NCBI RefSeq assembly: GCF_034479555.1
Contig: NZ_CP140151.1
Location: 806,001-870,000 of the forward strand
Length of the DNA stretch: 64,000 nucleotides
Source: Chromohalobacter canadensis
GTDB lineage: Bacteria > Pseudomonadota > Gammaproteobacteria > Pseudomonadales > Halomonadaceae
Reading direction: 5' to 3'
How positions within the stretch are numbered: position 1 is the first letter of the stretch; each line of letters begins with the position of its first letter. Under the pieces are notes generated by a model. That model was not told the origin of the DNA. It saw only the letters and a program-made list of their open reading frames with translations, and did not search any database. This document shows, one piece after another, positions 49,547-59,793 of this stretch. The position numbers and the translations under genes are program-made.

Positions 49547-49765
49547 ATGGGTCTCAAGGAAATCGCTGCCGGGGGTATTTATCTCAGTCCGCTGCTCATC
49601 TATGCCTTGTTAGGCTTCATCGGCGCACTCATCGTGCGTACCGTGTTGCACCGACTCGTCGGGCAACATATCCCGTGGTTCGAAGCGTGGTTCGATGCCG
49701 CCTTGTTCGTCATCATTACCGCCGCCGTCGCCTTTGCCTTCTCGTCCACAGCTGGAATCGTTTAA
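49547..49765 (+). CDS. aaeX: DUF1656 small membrane protein (AaeX-like)
   Basis: A 72-residue protein with two hydrophobic segments (YLSPLLIYALLGFIGALIVRTVL and AALFVIITAAVAFAF). DUF1656/AaeX proteins always precede the HlyD- and FUSC-type subunits of aromatic carboxylic acid efflux pumps. ATG 49547 has a GGGAGAGGG site directly upstream. The stop abuts the next ATG at 49766. Confidence 0.82.
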   Translation: MGLKEIAAGGIYLSPLLIYALLGFIGALIVRTVLHRLVGQHIPWFEAWFDAALFVIITAAVAFAFSSTAGIV

Positions 49766-50635
49766 ATGCGCACACCGCTACGCATGCTGATCACTCTCGT
49801 TGTCGTGGCACTGGCCGTCGCTGCCGGCGTCTGGCTTTGGCATTATTACCTTTATACGCCGTGGACCCGCGATGGTCGCGTTCGCGCCGACGTCGTCACG
49901 ATCGCCCCGGATGTTTCCGGCTGGGTGCGCCAATTGCCAGTAAGTGATACACAACAAGTCGAGCAAGGCGACACCCTGTTCCAGATCGATCAGGCGCGTT
50001 ACCAAACTGCCGTCAACAAGGCCCAGGCCGTGGTCGCGTTGAACCAGGCGCAGTTGGAGCTCAAACGACACGAGGAGAACCGGCGCAACAACTTGAGCAA
50101 TCAGGCCATCAGCAGCGAGAATCGTGAAGTCGCGCGCATCGATACCCGCGTGGCAAAAGCCAATCTCGACGAGGCCCAGGCCAACCTGGAAAGCGCCCAG
50201 CTCGACCTGAAGCGCACCGTGGTCGAGGCGCCCGCCGACGGGCATATCCTCAATCTGCGTCTTACCGAGGGCAACTACGTCTCGGCCGGCAATGCGGTGA
50301 TGGCGCTGGTCAAATCGGATTCCTACTATGTGACCGGGTATTTCGAAGAGACCAAGATGTCGCGGATCGAGGAAGGCGACGTCGCCAGGATCACGCTGAT
50401 GAACGACGACACCGAGCTACGCGGCCATGTCGCCGGCATCGGCCGAGGCATCGCCGACAGCAACACCTCACCCAACGACCAGCTGTTGCCCCAGGTCGAG
50501 CCGACCTTCAACTGGGTACGGCTGGCACAACGCATCCCGGTGCGCATCGAACTCGACGACGTTCCCGAGGGGACGCTGCTGAGTGCCGGAATGACGGCCA
50601 CGATCCATGTCGTCGACGACACGGACGCAGACTGA
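49766..50635 (+). CDS. aaeA: HlyD-family efflux periplasmic adaptor (AaeA-like)
   Basis: A 289-residue membrane-fusion protein: one N-terminal membrane anchor (residues 5-27), the motif YTPWTRDGRVRADVVTIAPDVSGWV, a coiled-coil hairpin (about residues 80-150), and the lipoyl/beta-barrel closing region VEAPADGHILNLRLTEGNYV. It links the inner-membrane pump to an outer-membrane channel. It lies between the DUF1656 and FUSC genes. Confidence 0.88.
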   Translation: MRTPLRMLITLVVVALAVAAGVWLWHYYLYTPWTRDGRVRADVVTIAPDVSGWVRQLPVSDTQQVEQGDTLFQIDQARYQTAVNKAQAVVALNQAQLELKRHEENRRNNLSNQAISSENREVARIDTRVAKANLDEAQANLESAQLDLKRTVVEAPADGHILNLRLTEGNYVSAGNAVMALVKSDSYYVTGYFEETKMSRIEEGDVARITLMNDDTELRGHVAGIGRGIADSNTSPNDQLLPQVEPTFNWVRLAQRIPVRIELDDVPEGTLLSAGMTATIHVVDDTDAD

Positions 50636-50642
50636 GCCGCCC

Positions 50643-52682
50643 ATGTCGCCCTGGATCGAGACCTACCTGACGCCCTCGAAGACATCGCTGCAGTTCGCCG
50701 CCAAGACCACCCTGGCGATGCTGCTGGCGCTGTACATCGCCTTGTGGTGCGATCTCGACCGCCCCTACTGGGCGCTGATCTCGGCGGCGTTCCTGCAGAT
50801 CCGGCCGATGAGCGGCATGGTCGTCGAGAAAGGCATTTGCCAGATCGGTGGCACGCTCATCGGTGCGCTGGTCGGCATCGTCATCATGGCCTTATTTGCC
50901 CAGGCGCGCGTGCCCGCTCTGATTGCGCTGACGCTATGGATCATGTTCTGCGCCTACGGCAGCTCGCTGTTGCGCAATAACTTCGCTTTCGGCTGCATCA
51001 TGGGTGCCGTCACGGCGATGCTGATCGTGGTGATTTCCGCCAACCAGCCCCCCAGCGGCATCTTCGACATCGCCGTGGCGCGACTCTCCGAACTCGGTCT
51101 CGGGGCGCTCTGCGCCACCCTGGTCAGCGCCCTGCTGTGGCCCACGCGCGTCAAGGAGCATCTCGCCGGGCAGGCCGACGAGGTCATCAACCAGGCCTTC
51201 ACGCATGCCGGACAGCGGCTGGACGCCAGCGATGACGCTGCCGCCATGCAGCAGTCGCTGACCGCCAGTCTCGAGCCGCTGACGATGCTCGAAACCGACA
51301 GCCAGGCGGCCCGCTACGAAGGACCCGACGGCAACGGGCGCATGCGCGCCACCCACGTGCTGACGCGGCGTACGTTGCGTTTCTTCGCCACGCTGGGCGC
51401 GCTTTATCAGTTGCTGCACGATCATCGCGAGCGCATCAGCGCGCCCCTGCACCAGTTGGCCAACGAAATCGCCGACGGCTTTCGCAACGCCGAGCACGTG
51501 AAAGGCGTGCCCGCCGCACGCCGCCAACTACAGGACCTGCGCAAGCGCGCTCACGGCTATGCCGACACGCAACTCGACCCCTTGCAGCGCCGTGTGCTTC
51601 TGGCGCTGCGCGAGGTACTCGGTCATGCCATGATCATGCTCGACGCGCGCGAGGCCATCGCCCACCCGGGGCGTAAACAACTACGCGGCGGCTCGCTTTC
51701 CTGGCACCGTGATCATCTGGTGGCGCTGCTCAACGCCGGCCGCGCAGGGCTGGTCTTCTCATGCCTGGCGGTGTTCTGGCTGCAGACCCACTGGAACAAC
51801 GGCCAGGTGGCCATGCTGCTCGGCACCCTGTTCTCGGCCTTCTTCGCCACGCGCGACAACCCCGTGACGATCTGCATGATGTTCTTCAAGGGCATGCTGG
51901 CAGCGTTGCCCAGTGCCTTCCTGTTCGGGCATGTCCTGCTGTCGCAGGCCAACGGCTTTCCCATGCTCGCCATGCTGTTCGTCACGCCCCTGTTCCTGGG
52001 GCTGCTCGGCGCCTCCAACCCTCGGTTGATGGGTTACTGCCTGGCCTTCACCATCTTCAATATCCTGCTGACCATGCCGGGCAACGGCATGGACTTTTCC
52101 TTCGACAGCTTCGCCAACCGCGCCATCGCCGTGATCGTCGGGTTGAGCGCCGTGGTGATGGGCTTCCGCCTGATTCCGGGTCTCGGGGCACCGATCCGGC
52201 GCCGCCGCCTGATCGGCGCCATCAGCCATGACCTGCGCCACATCGGCGACTTGCCCCTGCACGAGGAAGAAAGCCGTTTCAGCGGGCGCATGGCCGATCG
52301 CCTGCTGCAATTGGCGCGCCATGACGACATGCTGCCCGAGGATCACCGCCATTTGTTCATGATCGGCCTCAACGGGCTCGATCTGGGACGTTCCTGCCTG
52401 CGCCTGCGCCATCGCCTGGACGATGCCGCGCCGCCCGTGCGTGACGCCATGCGGCACTTGCTGACCACCCTCGCCGCCGCGTTCGAGGACAGCGCCCACG
52501 GCCGCGCGCCACAGGGCATCCAGGCGGCCGGACGAGCGCTGGATGACGCGCTCGTCCGCCATGGCGATATCGAGGAGGATTGGCGGTGGCTACTGGCAGG
52601 GCTGGTCGAGCGGCTCGAGCTCACCCTGGCGCGTCAGGCCAATGTCATGGCCGAGCGACTGACACCGGTACCCGCCGCCTGA
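50643..52682 (+). CDS. aaeB: FUSC-family efflux transporter (AaeB-like)
   Basis: A 679-residue inner-membrane protein with two blocks of hydrophobic helices (about residues 18-165 and 360-510) separated by soluble domains, the FUSC/AaeB layout. Motifs RPYWALISAAFLQIRPMSGMVVEKG and NGQVAMLLGTLFSAFFATRDNP are typical. Together with aaeX and aaeA it should export aromatic carboxylic acids. ATG 50643 (MSPWIETYL) is seven bases behind the aaeA stop. A GTG at 50607 inside aaeA is less likely. Confidence 0.87.
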   Translation: MSPWIETYLTPSKTSLQFAAKTTLAMLLALYIALWCDLDRPYWALISAAFLQIRPMSGMVVEKGICQIGGTLIGALVGIVIMALFAQARVPALIALTLWIMFCAYGSSLLRNNFAFGCIMGAVTAMLIVVISANQPPSGIFDIAVARLSELGLGALCATLVSALLWPTRVKEHLAGQADEVINQAFTHAGQRLDASDDAAAMQQSLTASLEPLTMLETDSQAARYEGPDGNGRMRATHVLTRRTLRFFATLGALYQLLHDHRERISAPLHQLANEIADGFRNAEHVKGVPAARRQLQDLRKRAHGYADTQLDPLQRRVLLALREVLGHAMIMLDAREAIAHPGRKQLRGGSLSWHRDHLVALLNAGRAGLVFSCLAVFWLQTHWNNGQVAMLLGTLFSAFFATRDNPVTICMMFFKGMLAALPSAFLFGHVLLSQANGFPMLAMLFVTPLFLGLLGASNPRLMGYCLAFTIFNILLTMPGNGMDFSFDSFANRAIAVIVGLSAVVMGFRLIPGLGAPIRRRRLIGAISHDLRHIGDLPLHEEESRFSGRMADRLLQLARHDDMLPEDHRHLFMIGLNGLDLGRSCLRLRHRLDDAAPPVRDAMRHLLTTLAAAFEDSAHGRAPQGIQAAGRALDDALVRHGDIEEDWRWLLAGLVERLELTLARQANVMAERLTPVPAA

Positions 52683-52711
52683 TGACGACGATGAGAGACC
52701 CGAGGAGCACC

Positions 52712-53131
52712 ATGCAGATTCGAGCTTTCCGCGACACCGACGAAGCGGCCATCATTGCGCTCTGGGAACGCTGCGGCCTGACGCGTCCGTGGAACGATCC
52801 ACGCCGCGACATCGCACGCAAGCTTGCGGAAGACCCGCGCCTGTTTCTGGTCGGCGAACGGGACGGTGACGTGATGGCGAGCGCCATGGCGGGATACGAC
52901 GGGCACCGCGGCTGGGTACACTACCTCGCGATCCACCCCGATCATCAGGGGCAAGGGCACGGCATGTCTCTGCTCGCGGCCGTGGAGCGCGCCTTACAAG
53001 CCCGGGGCTGCCCGAAGCTAATGCTGATGGTCCGCAACGAGCACCCAACGCTGATCGACTACTATCGCCGCCAAGGGTACGACGATGGCGACTTCGTGAC
53101 CCTTGGCAAGCGTTTGATCGCCGACGACTGA
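52712..53131 (+). CDS. ypeA: GNAT acetyltransferase YpeA
   Basis: A 139-residue GCN5-related N-acetyltransferase. The N-terminus MQIRAFRDTDEAAIIALWERCGLTRPWNDPRRD closely follows E. coli YpeA, and the acetyl-CoA loop is IHPDHQGQGHG. The C-terminus LGKRLIADD also matches. ATG 52712 with GAGGAG upstream is favoured over the ORF start at 52580 inside aaeB. Substrate unknown. It converges with the SDR gene. Confidence 0.85.
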   Translation: MQIRAFRDTDEAAIIALWERCGLTRPWNDPRRDIARKLAEDPRLFLVGERDGDVMASAMAGYDGHRGWVHYLAIHPDHQGQGHGMSLLAAVERALQARGCPKLMLMVRNEHPTLIDYYRRQGYDDGDFVTLGKRLIADD

Positions 53132-53132
53132 C

Positions 53133-53945
<813 letters not shown>

Positions 53946-54656
53946 TCAGCCGGGATAGCCGCCTTCGATGTCGACGATGCGCGTGGCGTTGCGCCCTACG
54001 CCACCATGCAGGTCCAGCATGCGCTCGATCCAGGCGTAGACCGGGTCGGCATTGGAGACGAGGTCCGCCGTCGAGACACACCGTGCCCACATGAAATGGC
54101 CGAAGATCAGGTAATCGGCACCGCCGGGCGCGTCGCCATCGAGAAAATCAGCCTCTTCCAGACGCCCACGCAACGGCTCGAGGGCCGCATCGAGTGCCGA
54201 GAGCCCTTTGCTGGGCGCATGCATTTCTTCGAGGCTACGGCCCAGCGCCTTTTCACGCGTTTCACGAAAATATGCTTGATCGTCGGGATGCACGGCATTG
54301 AACAAGTCCATGATGACGGTGCGCAGAATTCCCGGCGCCAGCGCCCGCTCGCTGTAGAACTTGAAAAAACGCGCCCGTGACTCCGACGCATCGTCGCCCA
54401 GCAACGGTTTTTCAGGATACACACGATCCAGATAGCGGAAGATTTCATAGCTATCGGTGACCGTGGCCTCGCCGTCGACGAGCACCGGCACCTTGCCTTG
54501 TCCCGAGAACTCGATCGCTTCCTTCTGCGTGAAGCGCCATGGAATGAAATCGCATTCCAACCCCTTGTGTGCCAGTGCATAGCGCACACGCCAGCAGTAA
54601 GGCGAAAACCGCAGCCGCTCGTCACGCCCGCTCAAATCGTACATCTGCAACGCCAT
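53946..54656 (-). CDS. Glutathione S-transferase, beta-etherase (LigE)-like
   Basis: A 236-residue cytosolic GST. The thioredoxin-like N-terminal domain has RLRFSPYCWRVRYALAHKGLE, the SPYCWR signature seen in LigE/LigF-type and related proteins, then KVPVLVDGEATVTDSYEIFRYLD for glutathione binding. A helical C-terminal domain follows. The substrate is unknown. Glutathione would come from gshA. A weak GGAGC site precedes the ATG. Confidence 0.85.
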   Translation of the reverse strand: MALQMYDLSGRDERLRFSPYCWRVRYALAHKGLECDFIPWRFTQKEAIEFSGQGKVPVLVDGEATVTDSYEIFRYLDRVYPEKPLLGDDASESRARFFKFYSERALAPGILRTVIMDLFNAVHPDDQAYFRETREKALGRSLEEMHAPSKGLSALDAALEPLRGRLEEADFLDGDAPGGADYLIFGHFMWARCVSTADLVSNADPVYAWIERMLDLHGGVGRNATRIVDIEGGYPG

Positions 54657-55044
54657 GCCATTGCTCCTTTTTTAACCATAGACTTCCCGTGGGAGCGCCC
54701 CACATACAGGTCCTCCGACGCTACCACATGCCACGCAATCGCGCCTATCGACGCACACATGCAGGCAGCGAGGTGCTTGAAAAGACTCGTCTATTAGTCG
54801 AATTCAAGGTGTACGAAACGCCTCTTAAACACGTCCCGAGCCTCCGACAAAGGTCATACGAAAGCGTATAAGAACCTGATTTAAAGGGATGTTTAAAGCT
54901 CGTCAGATCATCTGCATTATTGGTATTACCAATTATCCAACAATTGGCCTCAGGCCATTTCGCGTTTATCTTTCGCTCGATGACGAACGCCATACGTCAG
55001 ACATTCGTTGCGCGCTGCACGACAACACAATCAGGAGCATTCCC
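54657..55044. other. Intergenic region between GST and the LctP permease
   Basis: A 388-base gap with no credible gene, AT-richer than its surroundings. Apart from the GlcC/LldR-like operator at 54919-54933 it holds a short palindrome TGGCCT-C-AGGCCA (54945-54957). Promoters of both divergent genes must lie here. Confidence 0.5.
54919..54933. promoter_or_regulatory. GlcC/LldR/PdhR-type operator upstream of the permease
   Basis: ATTGGTATTACCAAT is a perfect 6-3-6 palindrome of the ATTGGTnnnACCAAT class, recognised by FadR-family GntR regulators of lactate, glycolate and pyruvate genes. It lies 112 bases before the permease ATG. The same motif occurs at 56825-56839 before glcD. Confidence 0.75.
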
Positions 55045-56739
55045 ATGAATCAAACGCTGCTCTCGCTACTCGCCTTCCTGCCATTGGTGCTGGCCGGCGT
55101 CCTGCTGATTGGCTTCCGCGTTCAGGCCAAGACCGCCATGCCTGCGGTTTTCGTGGTCACCGCGCTGATCGCCCTGCTGGCCTGGGACATGACCTTCACC
55201 CGGGTGCTGGCCTCGACCTTTCAAGGTCTGATACTGACCGTGGCAATCCTGTGGATCATCTTCGGCGCCATCCTGCTGCTCAACACCTTGAAACGCTCGG
55301 GTGGCATCGCGGCTATTCGTAATGGCTTCTCGGATATCAGCCCCGACCGACGCGTCCAAGCGATTATCGTCGCCTGGCTCTTCGGTTGCTTCATCGAGGG
55401 CGCCTCTGGGTTCGGCACTCCCGCTGCCGTCGCCGCGCCACTAATGGTGGCTCTCGGCTTCCCCGCCCTGGCCGCCGTGGTGGTGGGCATGATGATCCAA
55501 TCCACCCCGGTCTCCTTCGGCGCCGTGGGCACCCCCATCGTGGTCGGTGTTAGCGGTGGGCTCGATAAAGCCGGCATTAGCGAGACGCTTTCAGCGGGTG
55601 GCGCCAGTTGGGAAACCTACTTCCAGCTGATTACCTCGGAGGTCGCCATTACCCATGCCATCGTGGGCCTGCTAATGCCACTGATCATGGTGACCGTAAT
55701 GGCACGCTTCTTCGGTGAGCGACGCTCCTGGCGAGACGGCCTGGAAGTCGCGCCTTTCGCACTCTTCGCGGGCATCAGCTTCGTCGTGCCCTATGCACTG
55801 GCCGGCGTTCTGCTGGGACCAGAATTTCCATCCATGATCGGCGCCATGGTCGGGCTGGCCATTGTCGTACCCGCCGCCAAGAAAGGCTTCTTGCTGCCCA
55901 AGACGACATGGGATTTCCCCGACAGCACGACCTGGCCGGACGAATGGCTGGGGAACCTGGAGATCAAGATGGATCAGGTCGCCGGCAAGGCACCGATGTC
56001 GGTCTTCATGGGCTGGGTGCCCTACGTGCTGCTGGCCGTCCTGCTGGTCATCTCGCGCACTGTAGAACCGGTCAAAGAAGCACTCGTGTCGCTGAGCATC
56101 GGTTGGCGCAACATACTCGGCGAGAGTGATATCGCCGGCAGCCTAGAACCGCTCTATCTGCCCGGCGGGATTCTCGTCATCGTCGTATTGATCACGGTAC
56201 TGCTGCACCGCATGCGCGGCCAGCAAGTCAAAGAGGCTTTCTCCGAATCGACTCGCACGCTTCTGGGCGCCGGTTTCGTGCTGTTGTTCACCATTCCCAT
56301 GGTGCGCATCCTGATCAACTCCGGCGTCAATGGCGCCGACCTGGTATCAATGCCGGTGGCCATGGCACAGCTCGTGGCCGATGGCGTGGGACATGTCTAC
56401 CCACTCTTTGCCCCCGCCGTCGGGGCGTTGGGTGCTTTCATCGCCGGCTCCAACACGATTTCCAATCTGATGCTGTCGGACTTCCAGTTCAACGTCGCCG
56501 AACAGCTGGGGCTCTCCACGGCGATGATGGTTGCGCTACAGGCGGTCGGCGCTGCCGCCGGCAACATGATCGCCATTCACAACGTGGTGGCCGCCTCGGC
56601 GACGGTGGGCCTGCTGGGACGCGAGGGCACGACCCTGCGCAAGACCATTCTGCCGACCATCTACTATGTGCTATTCGCCGGCATCATCGGTCTGATCGCC
56701 TTCTGCGTGATCGGCGTGAGCGACCCGCTCATGGGTTAG
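55045..56739 (+). CDS. glcA: LctP-family glycolate/lactate permease
   Basis: A 564-residue inner-membrane permease with 12 or more hydrophobic segments. Family motifs are [36 protein letters not shown] and [18 protein letters not shown]. LctP proteins import L- or D-lactate and glycolate by proton symport. Adjacency to glcDEFG and the shared operator argue for GlcA. LldP function cannot be excluded. AGGAG at 55033-55037 supports the ATG at 55045. A terminator follows. Confidence 0.92.
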   Translation: MNQTLLSLLAFLPLVLAGVLLIGFRVQAKTAMPAVFVVTALIALLAWDMTFTRVLASTFQGLILTVAILWIIFGAILLLNTLKRSGGIAAIRNGFSDISPDRRVQAIIVAWLFGCFIEGASGFGTPAAVAAPLMVALGFPALAAVVVGMMIQSTPVSFGAVGTPIVVGVSGGLDKAGISETLSAGGASWETYFQLITSEVAITHAIVGLLMPLIMVTVMARFFGERRSWRDGLEVAPFALFAGISFVVPYALAGVLLGPEFPSMIGAMVGLAIVVPAAKKGFLLPKTTWDFPDSTTWPDEWLGNLEIKMDQVAGKAPMSVFMGWVPYVLLAVLLVISRTVEPVKEALVSLSIGWRNILGESDIAGSLEPLYLPGGILVIVVLITVLLHRMRGQQVKEAFSESTRTLLGAGFVLLFTIPMVRILINSGVNGADLVSMPVAMAQLVADGVGHVYPLFAPAVGALGAFIAGSNTISNLMLSDFQFNVAEQLGLSTAMMVALQAVGAAAGNMIAIHNVVAASATVGLLGREGTTLRKTILPTIYYVLFAGIIGLIAFCVIGVSDPLMG

Positions 56740-56780
56740 CGCACGACCACTACGCGCTTTTACACCATCGCCACACTATC

Positions 56781-56814
56781 GCCCCGCCCCGGCCATGCCG
56801 GGCGGGGCTTTTCT
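56781..56814 (+). terminator. Rho-independent terminator of the permease gene
   Basis: GC-rich stem GCCCCGCCCCGGC / GCCGGGCGGGGC (one bulged base) followed by TTTTCTTC, 41 bases behind the permease stop. Confidence 0.8.
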
Positions 56815-56824
56815 TCGGGCCTTT

Positions 56825-56839
56825 ATTGGTAAGACCAAT
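56825..56839. promoter_or_regulatory. GlcC/LldR/PdhR-type operator upstream of glcD
   Basis: ATTGGTAAGACCAAT, the same 6-3-6 palindrome as before the permease, lies 142 bases before the glcD ATG and directly behind the permease terminator. Shared control of both units is inferred. No GntR gene is in the window. Confidence 0.75.
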
Positions 56840-56980
56840 TCTCCAATCCTTAGGCTTTCGGCTAATAGGCACGGCCGCATGCCATAAGAGAATATGGAAA
56901 CACTTTCCATAAGCGGCGAGCTCCGGCGCCATGCACTGACGCTCTCGCCCACGCGTGGCGGCATCGCCCAAGGAGACCGC

Positions 56981-58480
56981 ATGAACATCCTCTTTGACGA
57001 ACGCCTGGACGGCACGCTGCCGGCGATCGACAAGGATGCCCTTGTCACGCATCTGACCGCGCACCTCCCCAACATGACGCTGCTGCATCGCGAGGAGGAC
57101 CTGCGCCCCTTCGAATGCGACGGCCTCTCGGCATATCGCGTGCTGCCCATGCTCGTGGCACTGCCCGATACCCTGGAGCAGGTGGAAGCCCTGCTCGGCA
57201 TCTGTCACGCCCAAGGCGTTCCGGTGGTCACGCGCGGCGCGGGCACCGGCCTCTCCGGTGGCGCCCTGCCCCTCGAAAAGGGAGTGCTGCTGGTGATGTC
57301 CCGCTTCAGCCGCATTCTCGACATCGACCCCGAGGCCCGCACCGCACGCGTGCAACCCGGTGTGCGCAACCTGGCGATTTCCGAGGCGGCTGCGCCCCAT
57401 GGGCTGTATTACGCACCCGACCCTTCGTCGCAGATCGCCTGCTCGATCGGCGGCAACGTGGCCGAGAACGCCGGGGGCGTGCACTGCCTCAAGTACGGGC
57501 TGACCGTGCACAACGTGCTCGCGGTGAACATCCTGACCATCGAAGGGGAGCACATCACGCTCGGCAGCGAGGCCCTGGATACGCCGGGCTTCGATCTGCT
57601 GGCGCTGTTCACGGGCTCCGAAGGCATGCTCGGCGTGATCACCGAAATCACCGTCAAATTGCTACCCAAGCCCGAGGTCGCCAAGGTATTGATGGCCAGC
57701 TTCGACGACGTCGAGAAGGCCGGCAAGGCAGTGGGTGACATCATCGCCGCGGGCATCATTCCCGGCGGCCTGGAAATGATGGACCGGCTGGCCATTCAAG
57801 CCGCCGAGAACTTCGTCAAGGCCGGCTACCCGTTAGAGGCCGAGGCCATCCTGCTGTGCGAACTGGATGGCGTGGAAGCCGACGTTCACGATGACTGCGA
57901 AACGGTTCGCCGAGTGCTCGAGACCGCCGGCGCGACCGACATTCGGCTGGCCCGTGACGACGCCGAGCGCGCCACCTTCTGGGCCGGACGCAAGAACGCT
58001 TTCCCCGCGGTGGGACGCATGTCGCCCGACTACTATTGCATGGACGGCACCATTCCCCGACGCGAGTTGCCGCGCGTGCTCAAGGGCATCGCCGACCTCT
58101 CGGCAACCCACGGCCTGCGCGTGGCCAATGTCTTCCATGCCGGCGACGGCAACATGCACCCGCTGATCCTGTTCGATGCCAATGCGCCGGGAGAACTGGC
58201 ACTGGCCGAGGAAGTCGGCGGCAAGATCCTCGAACTCTGCGTCGAGGTCGGCGGCAGCATTACCGGCGAGCATGGCGTGGGGCGCGAAAAGATCAACCAG
58301 ATGTGCGCCCAGTTCAACTCCGACGAGATCACGGTCTTTCATGCCGTCAAGGCCGCCTTCGACCCGCTCGGGCTGCTCAATCCCGGCAAGAACATTCCGA
58401 CGCTGGCGCGCTGCGCCGAATTCGGCGCCATGCACGTTCACCAGGGGCAATTGCCACACCCCGAGTTGCCGCGTTTCTAA
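56981..58480 (+). CDS. glcD: Glycolate oxidase FAD-linked subunit
   Basis: A 499-residue flavoprotein. Almost the whole length parallels E. coli GlcD: MNILFDERLDGTLPAIDK, TRGAGTGLSGGALPLEKGVLLVM (FAD), PDPSSQIACSIGGNVAENAGG, and the C-terminal INQMCAQFNSDEITVFHAVKAAFDP with LLNPGKNIPTL. It oxidises glycolate (and D-lactate) to glyoxylate together with GlcE and GlcF. ATG 56981 has AAGGAGA upstream. An earlier in-frame ATG at 56894 is unlikely. The stop touches the MITE-like element. Confidence 0.96.
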   Translation: MNILFDERLDGTLPAIDKDALVTHLTAHLPNMTLLHREEDLRPFECDGLSAYRVLPMLVALPDTLEQVEALLGICHAQGVPVVTRGAGTGLSGGALPLEKGVLLVMSRFSRILDIDPEARTARVQPGVRNLAISEAAAPHGLYYAPDPSSQIACSIGGNVAENAGGVHCLKYGLTVHNVLAVNILTIEGEHITLGSEALDTPGFDLLALFTGSEGMLGVITEITVKLLPKPEVAKVLMASFDDVEKAGKAVGDIIAAGIIPGGLEMMDRLAIQAAENFVKAGYPLEAEAILLCELDGVEADVHDDCETVRRVLETAGATDIRLARDDAERATFWAGRKNAFPAVGRMSPDYYCMDGTIPRRELPRVLKGIADLSATHGLRVANVFHAGDGNMHPLILFDANAPGELALAEEVGGKILELCVEVGGSITGEHGVGREKINQMCAQFNSDEITVFHAVKAAFDPLGLLNPGKNIPTLARCAEFGAMHVHQGQLPHPELPRF

Positions 58481-58638
58481 GGAAGCGCTTAATAAATCGG
58501 CGAGCGGTGTAAAGCACGAGGCGTACGGAGCACAGGAACCGGAGCCTATGGGGTATAGGTGAGGATTCCGCCCGGGCTGGCGTACCAGCACCGCACAACG
58601 AAGTGATTTGCCCGCGCAGACATTTATGCAGTGTTTCC
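58481..58638. mobile_element. MITE-like element between glcD and glcE
   Basis: A 158-base non-coding block with imperfect terminal inverted repeats: GGAAGCGCTTAATAAAT (58481-58497) and ATTTATGCAGTGTTTCC (58622-58638), 12 of 17 positions pairing. Inside, nested pairs GCGGTG/CACCGC and CCTAT/ATAGG would fold the block into a long hairpin. It starts directly behind the glcD stop and ends 28 bases before glcE. No target duplication is evident. Genome-wide copies are expected but cannot be checked. Confidence 0.65.
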
Positions 58639-58666
58639 CCAACGGCATGCGTGCGAAGGAGACAAT

Positions 58667-59791
58667 ATGACGCATCCACAGGATCAACATCCGCCGCAGG
58701 ACGCACGCACCTTGCCGGCGCGCGATCACGATGCCAGCGAGGCTCTGCTCGAACGCGTGCGTCAAGCCGCGGCGACCGGCACGGCGCTGCGCTTCGTCGG
58801 GGGTGGCAGCAAGGGGTTCTATGGCCGACCGGTCGCCGGCGAAACGCTCTCGCTGGCCGAGCACACCGGCATCGTCAACTACGACCCCGTCGAACTGGTG
58901 GTCACGGTACGCGCCGGCACCCGCCTGGCCGATCTGCAAGCCGCGCTGGCCCAAGAGGGACAGCAACTGGCCTTCGAGCCACCCCATTTCGGCGAGGACG
59001 CGACCGTGGGTGGCACGGTGGCCTGCGGGCTTTCCGGCCCGCGCCGTCCATGGGCCGGCAGCGTGCGCGATTTCGTGCTCGGCACACGCATGATCACCCA
59101 TGACGGCAAGCGGCTGCATTTCGGTGGCGAGGTCATGAAGAACGTCGCCGGTTACGACCTCTCGCGGCTCATGGTTGGTGCCCAGGGCACGCTCGGCATC
59201 ATCGACGAGGTCTCGTTCAAGGTGTTGCCGCGCCCCGCCGCCAGCGCCACGTTGCGCCTCGAGATGGGACTGGGCGACGCCATGGCACGCCTCGCCGAAT
59301 GGGGACGCAAGCCGATGCCCATCACCGGCGCCGCCCACGACGGCGAGACCTTGCATCTGCGGCTCGAGGGAGGTGCCAGCTCGGTGGCCAATACCCAGGC
59401 GCAACTGGGTGGCGAGCCGGACGGTACGTCGTTCTGGACGCAACTGCGCGAACTCGAACTGGCGTTCTTCTCGCGCCGACACGACGACCGCCCGCTCTGG
59501 CGGCTGTCGCTACCGCATCGCGCGCCGCCCCTGGCACTCGACGGCGACACGCTCGTCGACTGGGCCGGTGCCCAACGCTGGCTGCGCAGCGAGCTTCCCG
59601 CCGCGACGATTCGCCAGCACGCCGCTCAGGCCGGCGGCCATGCCACCCTTGTCGACCGTGACCGAGCGCACGGCGTCGACGCGCCGTTCACACCGCTTTC
59701 CGTGGTGATGGACAAATATCATCGCCAGCTCAAGGCCAAGCTCGACCCCAAGGGGATCTTCAATCCCGGGCGACTCTACGAGGGGCTATAG
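58667..59791 (+). CDS. glcE: Glycolate oxidase FAD-binding subunit
   Basis: A 374-residue flavoprotein subunit. FAD-binding motifs are LRFVGGGSKGFYG, VTVRAGTRLADLQAAL, EPPHFGEDATVGGTVACGLSGPRRPW and MKNVAGYDLSRLMVGAQGTLGII. The C-terminus KLDPKGIFNPGRLYEGL is typical. ATG 58667 has AAGGAGA just upstream, placed after the MITE-like element. It works in the membrane-associated GlcDEF complex. Confidence 0.95.
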   Translation: MTHPQDQHPPQDARTLPARDHDASEALLERVRQAAATGTALRFVGGGSKGFYGRPVAGETLSLAEHTGIVNYDPVELVVTVRAGTRLADLQAALAQEGQQLAFEPPHFGEDATVGGTVACGLSGPRRPWAGSVRDFVLGTRMITHDGKRLHFGGEVMKNVAGYDLSRLMVGAQGTLGIIDEVSFKVLPRPAASATLRLEMGLGDAMARLAEWGRKPMPITGAAHDGETLHLRLEGGASSVANTQAQLGGEPDGTSFWTQLRELELAFFSRRHDDRPLWRLSLPHRAPPLALDGDTLVDWAGAQRWLRSELPAATIRQHAAQAGGHATLVDRDRAHGVDAPFTPLSVVMDKYHRQLKAKLDPKGIFNPGRLYEGL

Positions 59792-59793
59792 CC

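Noticed and set aside
57833..59482. A 549-codon minus-strand open frame opposite glcD and glcE
   Set aside because: Runs antisense through two conserved genes and the MITE-like block, with no recognisable domain.
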